Source: Marinobacter persicus
GTDB lineage: Bacteria; Pseudomonadota; Gammaproteobacteria; Pseudomonadales; Oleiphilaceae
Assembly (NCBI RefSeq): GCF_900114155.1
Contig: NZ_FOSC01000001.1
Location: forward strand, 310,001 to 374,000
DNA length: 64,000 nt
Reading direction: 5' to 3'
Part shown: piece after piece, positions 28,653-37,628 of the stretch
How positions within the stretch are numbered: position 1 is the stretch's first letter
Layout of the letters: every line of letters starts with the position of its first letter
Position numbers and translations under genes: made by a program
The notes under the pieces: model-generated
Told to the model about the DNA's origin: nothing
What the model saw: only the letters and a program-made list of their open reading frames with translations
Database searches by the model: none

Positions 28653-30424
28653 AGCGGCACTATTCCATATACCAGCACAATAACGACAATACTGGCCGCG
28701 CCAACCAGCAGATTCATCGGCAGGCCGACCCTGACAAAATCACTGAAACGGTAGCCACCCGGCCCCAAAACCATCATATTGGTCTGGTACCCAAGAGGCG
28801 TGGCAAAGCTGGCGGAAGCCGCCATCATAATGGCAATCATAAAGGGTTCGGCGTCCACCCCGAGGGTCCTGGTCAGTGACAGGACAACCGGCACCATGAG
28901 TATCGCGGCAGCGTTATTGGTCAGCATTTCGGTCAACACAGACACCACGACATACACCAGAATCAGCGTCAACAGCAGGTTGTCGCCACTCAGGCCAATC
29001 ACCCCCTCGGCCAGATAGCTGGCGGCACCGGTTTGCTCCAGCGCCGCGCCCAGGGCAAACGCCGAGGCAATGGTGAGTGCGACAGGGACATCTATCGCCT
29101 TCTGCGCCTGCCCGACAGAACAGCAGCCGGTCAGAATAACCAGGGCGGCACCCACAAGGGCCGCGTTGAGCATCGACACCACGCCCAAAGCCGCGAGCCC
29201 GACCAGGGTGAACAAAATGCCCCAGGACAACCAGGCCCTGTCGTGTCGCGGTGGCTCAGTGTCCAGATCGTTAATCAGCAGGAAATCCTTGTTGTAGCGC
29301 TGCCGACTCACGAACGCGGGCCGGGCTTCCAGCAACAGGACGTCGCCGGGCCGCAGGCGGATATTGCCCAGGTTGCCCGGCACACGCTCTCCACCGCGAG
29401 CCACCGCCAACACCACCGCACCATAGCGATCCCGAAACCGGGCATCACGAATGGTCTGCCCCAGCACATTCGATTGCGGAGAAAGCACGGCCTCCACCAG
29501 GCGCCGTTCTGCCCGGTCCTTGCTCAAAGCCGGTTCATCGTCATGCACTGACGGGACAATGCCGTTGATTCGCAAGAGATCGGAAATCGCCTGGGTGTCA
29601 CCGGCAAACACCAGCCGGTCGCCGCCACGAAGGTGCTCCTCCGAGGGCACAGCCGTTACTACACTGCCATTTCTCTCAATCTCAACCAGGTATAACCGGT
29701 CCAGCTCACGCAAGCCCGCCTCGCCCACCGACTTGCCGACCAGCGGTCCGCCATGGGCGACCGCCACCTCCAGGGTGAACTCGTTGACGGAACCAAATTT
29801 CTGCTGATCCTTTCTGCTGGGTAACCACCGGGGCATAAACACCAGGATGGCGACCAGGCCAATAACCGCCACAGGCAGCCCAACCTTGGTAATGGCAAAG
29901 ATGGAAAAACTGTCACTGCCAGTAAGTTGCTGATACTGACCATTAACCACCAGATTGGTGCTGGTACCGATCATGGTAAGCGAGCCACCCAGAATGGCGG
30001 CATAACTCAGAGGGATCATCAGTTTTGAAGGGGGAATGCCAATTTTTCGCGACCAGGCATGCACGGCGGGGATCATGGTGGCAACCACCGGCGTGTTGTT
30101 CAGAAAACCACTGAGCAGGGTGACGGGCAAGGCAATGCGGGCCTGGGCACGGCGTGTTGTTCCGGGGTTACCCAACAGGTGATGCACCAACAGATCCACA
30201 CCACCCGAGTGGTGAATGCCGGCAGCCACCACAAAGAGCGCGACTACCGTCACCAGACCGGTATTACTGAAACCGGACAGAGCCTGATCCGGCTCCAGGA
30301 TGCCTGTGGCACTGAGCACCACCAGTACCGCCAGCATGACCATGTGCGGAGCGACACGCCCTGAACTCATCAATAAAAGCGATGAGAGAGCCAAGCCGAG
30401 GGTAAACCAACCTTGCCAATCCAT
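28649..30424 (-). CDS. SLC13-family sodium/anion transporter with TrkA-C domains
   Basis: A 591-residue permease of the divalent anion:Na+ symporter type. About eleven hydrophobic segments surround a cytoplasmic insert (about 205-375) holding two RCK_C/TrkA_C-like repeats (PSEEHLRGGDRLVFAGD and VPGNLGNIRLRPGDVLLLEA). SGFLNNTPVVATMIP and LTEMLTNNAAAILMVP are the inverted-repeat SNT-type motifs of this superfamily. Homologues of this layout carry sulfate or dicarboxylates; the substrate here cannot be read from sequence. ATG 30424; it appears to be a single-gene unit. Confidence 0.88.
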   Translation of the reverse strand: MDWQGWFTLGLALSSLLLMSSGRVAPHMVMLAVLVVLSATGILEPDQALSGFSNTGLVTVVALFVVAAGIHHSGGVDLLVHHLLGNPGTTRRAQARIALPVTLLSGFLNNTPVVATMIPAVHAWSRKIGIPPSKLMIPLSYAAILGGSLTMIGTSTNLVVNGQYQQLTGSDSFSIFAITKVGLPVAVIGLVAILVFMPRWLPSRKDQQKFGSVNEFTLEVAVAHGGPLVGKSVGEAGLRELDRLYLVEIERNGSVVTAVPSEEHLRGGDRLVFAGDTQAISDLLRINGIVPSVHDDEPALSKDRAERRLVEAVLSPQSNVLGQTIRDARFRDRYGAVVLAVARGGERVPGNLGNIRLRPGDVLLLEARPAFVSRQRYNKDFLLINDLDTEPPRHDRAWLSWGILFTLVGLAALGVVSMLNAALVGAALVILTGCCSVGQAQKAIDVPVALTIASAFALGAALEQTGAASYLAEGVIGLSGDNLLLTLILVYVVVSVLTEMLTNNAAAILMVPVVLSLTRTLGVDAEPFMIAIMMAASASFATPLGYQTNMMVLGPGGYRFSDFVRVGLPMNLLVGAASIVVIVLVYGIVPL

Positions 30425-30521
30425 AATCCACTTTCATCCAACCCTGAAACCACCAAGGGTAATGAAAGCGGAGAAATATTAAAAAGAATAACGGATACCT
30501 TTTAAATACCCAAAACGAATA

Positions 30522-32417
30522 TCAGACTTCAATATCCGCCATATTACCGTACTCCTCCAGCCACGCCCGGCGGTCGGATGCCCGCTTCTTGCCCAACAGC
30601 ATGTCCATACGCTCGTCGGTATCGTCGCCCTCTTCCAGAGTGAGCATCACCAGCCGGCGAGTGTCCGGTGCCATTGTGGTTTCGCGCAACTGCAGCGGGT
30701 TCATCTCGCCCAGCCCCTTGAAACGGGTCACCTGAATCTTGCCCCGGCGTTTCTCCGCCGCGAGCCGGTCCACAATGCCCTGCTTTTCATGCTCATCCAG
30801 CGCGTAGAAGGTTTCCTTGCCCAGATCCACCCGGTACAGCGGTGGCATGGCCACGAACACATGGCCGGCCGCCACCAGCGGCCGGAAATGCTTCACGAAC
30901 AGCGCGCATAGCAAAGTGGCGATGTGCAGGCCGTCGGAATCGGCATCCGCCAGGATACAGATCTTGTTATAGCGCAGACCCTCGAGTTTGTCGGAGCCGG
31001 GGTCCACCCCGATGGCCACGGCGATGTCATGCACTTCCTGGGAAGCCAGAATTTCGCCGGACTCCACTTCCCAGGTGTTCAGGATCTTGCCCCGCAGCGG
31101 CATCACCGCCTGGAATTCCCGGTCCCGGGCCTGCTTGGCTGAACCGCCCGCCGAATCCCCTTCCACCAGAAACAGCTCGGAGCGACTGGCATCGGCGCCG
31201 GAACAGTCCGCCAGCTTGCCCGGCAAGGCAGGCCCGGAGGTCACCTTCTTGCGGGCCACTTTCTTGCTGGCCCGAAGACGGCGCTGGGCATTGCTGATGA
31301 ACAGATCCGCCAACACCTCGGCAATATCCGTATGCTGGTTCAGCCACAGACTGAAGGCATCTTTCACCACACCGGAGACAAACGCCGCCGCCTCCCGGGA
31401 GGACAGCCGCTCCTTGGTCTGACCGGAAAACTGCGGCTCCTGCATTTTGAACGACAGCACGTACGCCGCCCGCTCCCAGATATCCTCGGGGGAGAGTTTT
31501 ACCCCACGGGGCAACAGACTCCGGAACTCGCAGAACTCGCGCATGGCTTCCAGCAGGCCGGTGCGCAGGCCGTTCACATGAGTTCCGCCCTGGGCGGTGG
31601 GAATCAGGTTCACGTAGCTTTCCTGCACCGCATCGCCGCCTTCCGGCAGCCACTGGATGGCCCAGTCCACCGCTTCACTGTTGCCGGAAAAACTGCCGGT
31701 GAATGGTTCCAGAGGCACGGCTTCAATATCCGCCAGGGCCGTGCGCAGATAATCCCGAAGCCCCTCCTCGTAACACCACTCGTCTTTCTCACCGGTCTTT
31801 TCCTGCAGGAAAGTCACCGTCAGCCCCGGGCACAAGACTGCCTTGGCGCGCAAATTGTGACGCAAACGACTGACTGAAAAGTTGGGGCTGTCGAAGTAGC
31901 TGGCGTCCGGCGTGAACTTCAGGCGGGTGCCGGTGTTGCGTTTGCCGACAGTATCGATCACTTCCAGATCAGAAGCCTTGTAGCCGTTGGCAAACGTCAT
32001 CCGGTGTACCTGGCCATCCCGTTTGATGGTGACTTCCAGATGAGTCGACAGGGCATTGACCACCGACACCCCGACACCGTGCAAGCCACCGGAGAAATTG
32101 TAATTGCCCTGGGAGAACTTGCCGCCGGCATGCAGCCGGGAAAGAATCAGCTCAACACCGGGTACGCCGTGCTGCTGGTGAACATCCACCGGCATGCCCC
32201 GGCCATCGTCTTCCACACTCAGGGAGTTGTCACTGTGCAGCACCACATCGATACGCCGTGCGTGGCCGGCCAGCGCTTCATCGACACTGTTGTCGATCAC
32301 TTCCTGAGCCAGGTGGTTGGGCCGTGAGGTGTCGGTGTACATGCCCGGGCGCTTGCGTACCGGGTCCAGGCCACTCAGAACTTCGATGGCATCGGCGTTG
32401 TACTGTTGCTGGCTCAT
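30522..32417 (-). CDS. parE: DNA topoisomerase IV subunit B ParE
   Basis: A 631-residue ATPase subunit of topoisomerase IV. The GHKL ATPase region shows VIDNSVDEALAGHA, EDDGRGMPVD, GGLHGVGVSVVNAL and QGGTHVNG. The TOPRIM segment has the quinolone-site EGDSAGGSAKQARDR and DADSDGLHI. The size is typical of ParE and smaller than GyrB. It lies 5 kb from parC with other genes between, as in pseudomonads. Confidence 0.97.
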   Translation of the reverse strand: MSQQQYNADAIEVLSGLDPVRKRPGMYTDTSRPNHLAQEVIDNSVDEALAGHARRIDVVLHSDNSLSVEDDGRGMPVDVHQQHGVPGVELILSRLHAGGKFSQGNYNFSGGLHGVGVSVVNALSTHLEVTIKRDGQVHRMTFANGYKASDLEVIDTVGKRNTGTRLKFTPDASYFDSPNFSVSRLRHNLRAKAVLCPGLTVTFLQEKTGEKDEWCYEEGLRDYLRTALADIEAVPLEPFTGSFSGNSEAVDWAIQWLPEGGDAVQESYVNLIPTAQGGTHVNGLRTGLLEAMREFCEFRSLLPRGVKLSPEDIWERAAYVLSFKMQEPQFSGQTKERLSSREAAAFVSGVVKDAFSLWLNQHTDIAEVLADLFISNAQRRLRASKKVARKKVTSGPALPGKLADCSGADASRSELFLVEGDSAGGSAKQARDREFQAVMPLRGKILNTWEVESGEILASQEVHDIAVAIGVDPGSDKLEGLRYNKICILADADSDGLHIATLLCALFVKHFRPLVAAGHVFVAMPPLYRVDLGKETFYALDEHEKQGIVDRLAAEKRRGKIQVTRFKGLGEMNPLQLRETTMAPDTRRLVMLTLEEGDDTDERMDMLLGKKRASDRRAWLEEYGNMADIEV

Positions 32418-32526
32418 AGTCGGGGCACGGCTCCGCGTTGGATGGTCAAAACAGAGCCATAGCTTAGGGATTCACGCTGAAAGATCAACGGTTGTTTACA
32501 CCAGGGTTGTACTGATCGATGGCCGC

Positions 32527-33033
32527 TCACCGGTTGTCGGGTTTCGGCAGGCCAACGAGAGGCTTCGGGGTCAGACCCGAGACCTTCAGCTTCTGCCAGT
32601 CCGCCGGTTTGATAGCCAGTACCGCACAGGGTGAAGTGATGACCTGGGCGGTGGCCATGCCCGGTGCTGGTTCACGTAATTTCATGGAAAGGCTGAGCAC
32701 ACCCTGCTCGGCGGAGAACCCATCCAGCGTCACACTGTAACCGGCCGTCGGCTTTTGCCCCAGGGTAACAAACACCAGGCTTTCATCGGCCAGGTCCACC
32801 GCGCGCACCAGTTCGGTGGACAGATTCTGGCCAGCAACACCCAGTAATCGGTCGCGATGCTCCGCGGAGCGCACCCAGGCCACACCCGGCCCGGTCAGGC
32901 CGCAATGGGCAGACTGGGTAACCTGGCGGGCCTCGGGGGAGTTCCGGGCACTTTTCTGATGGGTCGTGTTGGCGCAACCGGCCAGCACGATGGTAAGAAA
33001 CAAAACTGGCAAGACGGAGCTGATACCCGGCAT
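32527..33033 (-). CDS. Lipoprotein with PrcB_C-like domain
   Basis: A 168-residue predicted lipoprotein: MPGISSVLPVLFLTIVLAGC places the lipid-modified Cys at residue 20. The second half (about 75-160) reads like a PrcB C-terminal domain: LVFVTLGQKPTAGYSVTLDG, a strand-rich middle, then EPAPGMATAQVITSPCAVLAIK. PrcB was named from a protease complex; the role here is unknown. ATG 33033 has AGGGA 9 nt upstream; the frame is open to 33270 but the lipoprotein signal fixes the start. It lies just after the divergent NCS2 gene's promoter region. Confidence 0.78.
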   Translation of the reverse strand: MPGISSVLPVLFLTIVLAGCANTTHQKSARNSPEARQVTQSAHCGLTGPGVAWVRSAEHRDRLLGVAGQNLSTELVRAVDLADESLVFVTLGQKPTAGYSVTLDGFSAEQGVLSLSMKLREPAPGMATAQVITSPCAVLAIKPADWQKLKVSGLTPKPLVGLPKPDNR

Positions 33034-33275
33034 TCGCGTTATTCCCTGATGGCCGTTAAACATTGGCGTCAAAAGCACCGGTATTCTAACAGCATCAGGA
33101 ACCGGTGCGGTGGTCCAGGAGGTCGGTATAACGAGATCCGCACCGCCATGCGGATCTCCACTTGGCGTGAGCCCGATCAAGCGGTAACATTGCCGTTTTT
33201 TCGCGCAGTCTGAAATTTCCGGCACAGCCACCCCTATATTCCAACTCCCAGCACCCTGCGAGGCAGACATCCGTC
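33034..33275. other. Divergent intergenic with a 10-bp stem-loop
   Basis: About 240 bp upstream of both the PrcB_C-like lipoprotein and the purine permease. GAGATCCGCA (33133-33142) pairs perfectly with TGCGGATCTC (33149-33158) around a 6-nt loop; there is no T-run, so it is not a clear terminator. I looked for a purine riboswitch upstream of the permease and saw none. Confidence 0.5.
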
Positions 33276-34574
33276 ATGCTTGAACGACTGTTCCAACTCC
33301 AGGCCCACGGCACCACTGTTCGTAAAGAAGTAGTGGCGGGCATTACCACTTTCCTGACCATGGCTTACATTATCGTGGTCAACCCCAGCATTCTTTCCGC
33401 CACCGGCATGGATTTCGGGGCGGTCTTCGTCGCCACCTGTATCGCCGCCGCCATCGGCACCCTGATCATGGGCCTCTGGGCCAACTACCCGATTGCCCTG
33501 GCACCGGGCATGGGGCTCAATGCCTTTTTCTCGTTTACGGTGGTCGGGTCCATGGGCTACAGCTGGCAGGTGGCCCTGGGGGCCGTGTTCCTGTCCGGCT
33601 TCATCTTCTTCATCCTGAGCGTGGTAAAAATCCGCGAATGGCTGATCAACAGTATTCCCATGTCGCTGCGTTTCGGCATTTCTGCCGGCATTGGTTTCTT
33701 CCTCGCACTGATCGCCCTGAAAAACGCCGGCGTGGTGGTCGACAACCAGGCCACCCTGGTTGGCATGGGTGACATCAAAATGGCGGAGAGCCTGCTGTTC
33801 TTCGGTGGTTTTGTCTTGATCTGTGCGCTGTCGTTCCGCCGCATTACCGGCGCGGTGATGATCGGCATCCTGGCCATTACCGTCATTGCCATGATGATGG
33901 GCATGGTGGAGTACGAAGGCCTGGTTTCCACTCCACCCAGCCTGGCCCCCACCTTCATGGAGCTGGATATTGCCGGCGCCCTGAACGTGGGCATGATCAG
34001 CGTGGTGTTCGCTTTCCTGTTCGTGGACCTGTTCGACACCTCCGGCACCCTGATCGGCGCCGCACAGCGCGGCGGCCTGCTCGATAAAGACGGCAAACTG
34101 CCCCGCCTGGGCCGGGCACTGATGTCTGACTCCGTGGCCACCATGTCCGGGGCGGCACTGGGCACCTCCACCACCACCAGCTACATTGAATCCACCGCTG
34201 GCATTTCAGCCGGTGGGCGCACCGGCCTGACTGCCGTGGTGGTGGCTGTGCTGTTTCTGGCCTGCCTGTTGCTGTCACCCATCGCCAGCATTATCCCGCC
34301 ATATGCCACGGCTCCGGCCCTGCTTTACGTGGCGGTGCTCATGGCCAGCGGCCTGAAACTGGTGGACTGGGACGACATCACCGATGCCGCACCGGCCATT
34401 GTCACCGCCCTGACCATGCCGCTGACCTTCTCCATTGCCAACGGCATCGCCCTGGGCTTCATTACTTATGCCGTGATCAAGGCACTGGCCGGGCGCTGGT
34501 CTGACCTGAACGCCAGCGTGGTGGCCATTGCAGTGGTCTTTGTTCTGAAATTCATGTTCCTGGAGGCCGCGTAA
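33276..34574 (+). CDS. NCS2-family purine permease (AzgA/PbuG type)
   Basis: A 432-residue transporter with about 12-14 membrane segments. The N-terminus ([20 protein letters not shown]) and [29 protein letters not shown] and [20 protein letters not shown] are signatures of the adenine/guanine/hypoxanthine branch. It imports purine bases with protons. It is followed 32 nt later by apt on the same strand, so uptake and salvage are probably cotranscribed. ATG 33276. Confidence 0.92.
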   Translation: MLERLFQLQAHGTTVRKEVVAGITTFLTMAYIIVVNPSILSATGMDFGAVFVATCIAAAIGTLIMGLWANYPIALAPGMGLNAFFSFTVVGSMGYSWQVALGAVFLSGFIFFILSVVKIREWLINSIPMSLRFGISAGIGFFLALIALKNAGVVVDNQATLVGMGDIKMAESLLFFGGFVLICALSFRRITGAVMIGILAITVIAMMMGMVEYEGLVSTPPSLAPTFMELDIAGALNVGMISVVFAFLFVDLFDTSGTLIGAAQRGGLLDKDGKLPRLGRALMSDSVATMSGAALGTSTTTSYIESTAGISAGGRTGLTAVVVAVLFLACLLLSPIASIIPPYATAPALLYVAVLMASGLKLVDWDDITDAAPAIVTALTMPLTFSIANGIALGFITYAVIKALAGRWSDLNASVVAIAVVFVLKFMFLEAA

Positions 34575-34606
34575 GCGGTCTCTTGGCGTTACCAGCAGGT
34601 CTTGTC

Positions 34607-35149
34607 ATGGACTATTTTTCCGAGAGCATCAAACAGGCCATCCGCACTGTACCGGACTGGCCCAAACCCGGCGTGGCGTTTCGCGACATTACCACCGTAC
34701 TGCAGGATAAAACCGCCTTCCGCAAGCTGATCGACGCCTTTGTGCACCGTTACCACGGCCAGCATATTGACGCGGTAGCCGCGGTGGACGCACGCGGCTT
34801 CATCATCGGCTCGGCCCTGGCCTACGAACTGAACGCCTCCCTGGTGCTGGTGCGCAAGAAAGGCAAGTTGCCGTTCGACACCCTGGTGGAAGACTACGAG
34901 CTGGAATACGGCACCGCCTCGGTGGAACTGCACGAAGACGCCTTCAAAGCCGGCGACAACGTGGTCCTGGTGGATGACCTGATCGCCACCGGCGGCACCA
35001 TGCTGGCAGCCTCCCGCCTGATTCGCCGTATTGGCGCGGACATTGTCGAAGTGGCGGCCATGATCGACCTGCCAGCCCTGGGCGGCTCCACCAAACTCAA
35101 AGAAGAAGGCCTGAAGGTCTATACTGTCTGTTCATTCGACGACGATTGA
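34607..35149 (+). CDS. apt: Adenine phosphoribosyltransferase
   Basis: A 180-residue enzyme converting adenine and PRPP to AMP. The substrate-binding VDARGFIIG and the PRPP motif [14 protein letters not shown] are present, as is the N-terminal hood [16 protein letters not shown] use ATG 34607 ([15 protein letters not shown]) with AGGT 8 nt upstream; the TTG frame extension from 34583 is not conserved-looking. It forms an operon with the purine permease and probably continues into the FAH-family gene 16 nt downstream. Confidence 0.96.
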   Translation: MDYFSESIKQAIRTVPDWPKPGVAFRDITTVLQDKTAFRKLIDAFVHRYHGQHIDAVAAVDARGFIIGSALAYELNASLVLVRKKGKLPFDTLVEDYELEYGTASVELHEDAFKAGDNVVLVDDLIATGGTMLAASRLIRRIGADIVEVAAMIDLPALGGSTKLKEEGLKVYTVCSFDDD

Positions 35150-35165
35150 ACCGGGGGCAACCAAC

Positions 35166-35828
35166 ATGGCCGATTACAAACATCACTGGAAAGACGGCAC
35201 CCCGGTGCACCTGCCGCTGGGCAAGATTGTCTGCGTGGGCCGCAACTACGCCGAACACGCCCGGGAGCTGAACAACCCGGTCCCGGACGAGCCGCTGCTG
35301 TTCATCAAGCCCACCACCTCGGCGGTGTACATCACCCGCCCGCTGGAAGTCCCCCGGGACCAGGGCGAGGTGCATTTCGAAACCGAGCTGGCGGTGCTGA
35401 TCGGCCGCCCCCTGACCAACGCCTCCGCACGCGAGGTGGAAGCCGCCATTCTCGGCTACGGCCTGGCGCTGGACCTCACCCTGCGCGATGTCCAAAGTAA
35501 GCTGAAAGAAAAGGGCCACCCCTGGGAGCGCGCCAAGGCCTTCGATGGCGCCTGCCCCCTTTCGCCATTCGTAGCCGCCGAGAAACTGCCCGAGGGCAAC
35601 ATCCACTTCACCCTGGATGTAAACGGCCAACGCCAGCAAACCGGCGACACCGACGACATGCTCAACCCCATCGCCCCGCTCATCGCCCACATGAGCAAAC
35701 AGTTCACCCTGGAGCCGGGTGACGTGGTGCTCACCGGCACCCCCAAGGGCGTAGGCCCGCTGGTGTCCGGTCAGACCCTGTCGCTGGAACTGGAAGACGT
35801 GCTGTTTGTGGAGACGCACGTGGTCTGA
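35166..35828 (+). CDS. Fumarylacetoacetate hydrolase family protein
   Basis: A 220-residue enzyme of the single-domain FAH family (YcgM/FAHD1-like). KIVCVGRNYAEHARELNNPVP is the lid region. The metal-site acidic residues appear in EVHFETELAVLIG and ALDLTLRDVQ, and the GDVVLTGTPKGVGPL motif near the end is strongly conserved. Members act as acylpyruvase or oxaloacetate decarboxylase; the exact substrate is open. It is 16 nt after apt. Confidence 0.88.
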   Translation: MADYKHHWKDGTPVHLPLGKIVCVGRNYAEHARELNNPVPDEPLLFIKPTTSAVYITRPLEVPRDQGEVHFETELAVLIGRPLTNASAREVEAAILGYGLALDLTLRDVQSKLKEKGHPWERAKAFDGACPLSPFVAAEKLPEGNIHFTLDVNGQRQQTGDTDDMLNPIAPLIAHMSKQFTLEPGDVVLTGTPKGVGPLVSGQTLSLELEDVLFVETHVV

Positions 35829-35886
35829 ATGTCCGGTTCGTTCGCATAATTCCAGAGGCATTGAATCACTGGAGTTAGCGGGAGCC

Positions 35887-37197
35887 ATGAGCCACAAACC
35901 GACCACCACACGCGCAGGCCGATTCTTCAAACTTGCCGGCACGACCGCGTCCATCGCCGGCCAGTACGCCAGCCAAAAGGCCCGGCGCGCCATCAACCGG
36001 GGCAACGCCGACAGCATTCGCACCGACAGCTACACCCGGATGGCCAACCAGCTCGCCGACACCCTGGGCGAAATGAAAGGCGCGGTAATGAAAGTTGGCC
36101 AGATCGCCTCGCAGACCCAGGACTTCCTGCCACCGGAGTTTTCCCGGGCACTGGAGCGCCTGCAAAAAGACGCCCCGCCCATGCCCTTTGAGATGATCCG
36201 CCGCCAGGTGGAAACGCAACTGGGCCAGAAACTGCCCGACCTGTTCGCCTGGTTCCAGGAAATGCCCTACGCGTCCGCCTCCATCGGCCAGGTGCATCGG
36301 GCCCGGTTGCACGACGGCACCGAAGTGATCGTCAAGGTCCAGTACCCCGGCGTGGACGAATCCTGCGACTCTGACCTGAAACAACTCCGGCTCACCCTGC
36401 GGCTCGGCGGCCTGCTGAAAATGCCCGAAGCAACCGTCGACCAGCTGTTCGAAGAAATACGGGTTCGATTGAAAGAAGAACTGGACTACGAGAACGAAGC
36501 CAACAACCTGCGCCTGTTCCGTGAACTGCACCAGGACCACCCCTGGGTGGTCATTCCCGCCCTGGTGGAAACCCACTCCAACCACCGCATCCTGACCCTG
36601 GAACTGGAAGAAGGCGACCACGTCAGTCAGATCACTCCGGACCGCTACAGCCAGGACACCATCAACCTCATCGGCCACCGCATATTCACCACCATGGCCG
36701 ACCAGCTGTTCCGATTCGAGTGCATCCACGGCGACCCACACGCCGGCAACTTCGCCTTCCGCCCGGATGGCACGCTGGTGATCTACGATTTTGGTTGTGT
36801 GAAGAAACTCAAACCGGAGATCGTCACCGCCTACCGAAATGCCATCGTCTCGGCCCTGAACGAAGACTACCAAGCCCTGGACCGCTACCTGATCGACCTG
36901 GGAGCCCGCATCGAGGGTCAACCGGCGGTGGATGAGGCCTATTATGCGATGTGGAGGGATATGCTGATCACGCCTTTCCGAGGTGACGCACCCTATGATT
37001 TCGGTGCAGCGGATATTCACCAGCAAGTGGCGGCGCAAACGAAGACGGTTTTCGAGTACCTGGATTATTTCCAGCCGCCGGTGGAGACCATCTTCATCGA
37101 CCGGATGATCGCGGGGCACTACTGGATGCTCAAGCGGCTTGGGGTTCAGGCGGCTTTTAGGGGTGACCTCGAGGGGTATCTCGAATTTGGGGGCTGA
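35887..37197 (+). CDS. ABC1/UbiB-family atypical kinase
   Basis: A 436-residue ABC1 (ADCK/UbiB) family protein. The family-specific KxGQ motif ([15 protein letters not shown]) and Ala-rich loop [11 protein letters not shown] are present. The catalytic lysine in [19 protein letters not shown] and [10 protein letters not shown] (DFG) complete the active site. Members act in ubiquinone and lipid metabolism. This is shorter than true UbiB (about 540 aa) and lacks its C-terminal membrane helices, so I do not give it a symbol. ATG 35887 has GGGAG just upstream; the frame extension overlaps the FAH gene. Confidence 0.88.
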   Translation: MSHKPTTTRAGRFFKLAGTTASIAGQYASQKARRAINRGNADSIRTDSYTRMANQLADTLGEMKGAVMKVGQIASQTQDFLPPEFSRALERLQKDAPPMPFEMIRRQVETQLGQKLPDLFAWFQEMPYASASIGQVHRARLHDGTEVIVKVQYPGVDESCDSDLKQLRLTLRLGGLLKMPEATVDQLFEEIRVRLKEELDYENEANNLRLFRELHQDHPWVVIPALVETHSNHRILTLELEEGDHVSQITPDRYSQDTINLIGHRIFTTMADQLFRFECIHGDPHAGNFAFRPDGTLVIYDFGCVKKLKPEIVTAYRNAIVSALNEDYQALDRYLIDLGARIEGQPAVDEAYYAMWRDMLITPFRGDAPYDFGAADIHQQVAAQTKTVFEYLDYFQPPVETIFIDRMIAGHYWMLKRLGVQAAFRGDLEGYLEFGG

Positions 37198-37234
37198 GTT
37201 CTGGCTTCCCCCGCCTCTTACTTTTGAGTACGGC

Positions 37235-37340
37235 CCTTCTTGGGTATGCCTTTCCAAAAACCGCTACAAGCACATCCATGTGCGCTTCTCTCAGGCCATC
37301 CATGGCCCTCAAAATTTTTGGAAAGGCATACCCAAGAAGG
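37235..37340 (-). repeat. Palindromic element, copy 3
   Basis: Arms 37235-37260 and 37315-37340 are 26-nt perfect inverted repeats. The 54-nt core (37261-37314), read on the minus strand, aligns without gaps to copies 2 and 5. Hairpin 1 has GGCC-ATGGAT-GGCC and hairpin 2 GCAC-ATGGAT-GTGC. The element starts 38 nt after the ABC1-kinase stop. Confidence 0.9.
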
Positions 37341-37396
37341 CCCTATGCTGAACTTTCAGGTACGTGGCGGTATACACACCATTTAATCGCGCCGGC

Positions 37397-37450
37397 GGGG
37401 GAGAACCTTCCAAAAATTTGTGGAGCCATGGATGGCGAAACAGAAGCGCC
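37397..37450 (+). repeat. Palindromic element, copy 4 (half copy)
   Basis: CTTCCAAAAA followed by TTTGTGGAGCCATGGATGGC matches the left arm end and first hairpin of copies 3 and 5, with the same GCC-ATGGAT-GGC stem-loop. After AGAAGCGC the similarity stops: the second hairpin and right arm are missing. It lies between copies 3 and 5 and is probably a decayed or recombined remnant. Confidence 0.7.
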
Positions 37451-37476
37451 GCACCATTCTCCAGTAGTTTCGCATA

Positions 37477-37588
37477 GGCTCTTTGTGGGTAGGGCTTCCC
37501 AAAAATTTCGAAGGCCATGGATGGCCTGAGAGAAGCGCACATGGATGTGCTCGTAGCGGTTTTTGGGAAGCCCTACCCACAAAGAGCC
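37477..37588 (+). repeat. Palindromic element, copy 5
   Basis: The longest arms in the family: 29-nt perfect inverted repeats at 37477-37505 and 37560-37588. The 54-nt core (37506-37559) carries GGCC-ATGGAT-GGCC and GCAC-ATGGAT-GTGC. It is head-to-head with copy 3, 136 nt apart, similar to the 148-nt spacing of copies 1 and 2. It ends 40 nt from the 3' end of the sirtuin-like gene. Confidence 0.9.
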
Positions 37589-37628
37589 GTACCCCAAAAC
37601 AAGAGACAAGAAGAACAAGAAGCCAAAC

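Noticed and set aside
33034-33275. Purine riboswitch upstream of the purine permease
   Set aside because: I looked for the conserved three-way-junction aptamer core and found only a simple 10-bp stem-loop.
35875-37257. 460-codon open frame antisense to the ABC1/UbiB-like gene
   Set aside because: The opposite strand has clear kinase motifs (Kx[13 protein letters not shown]). The antisense frame has no recognisable domain and is a GC-rich codon-bias shadow.
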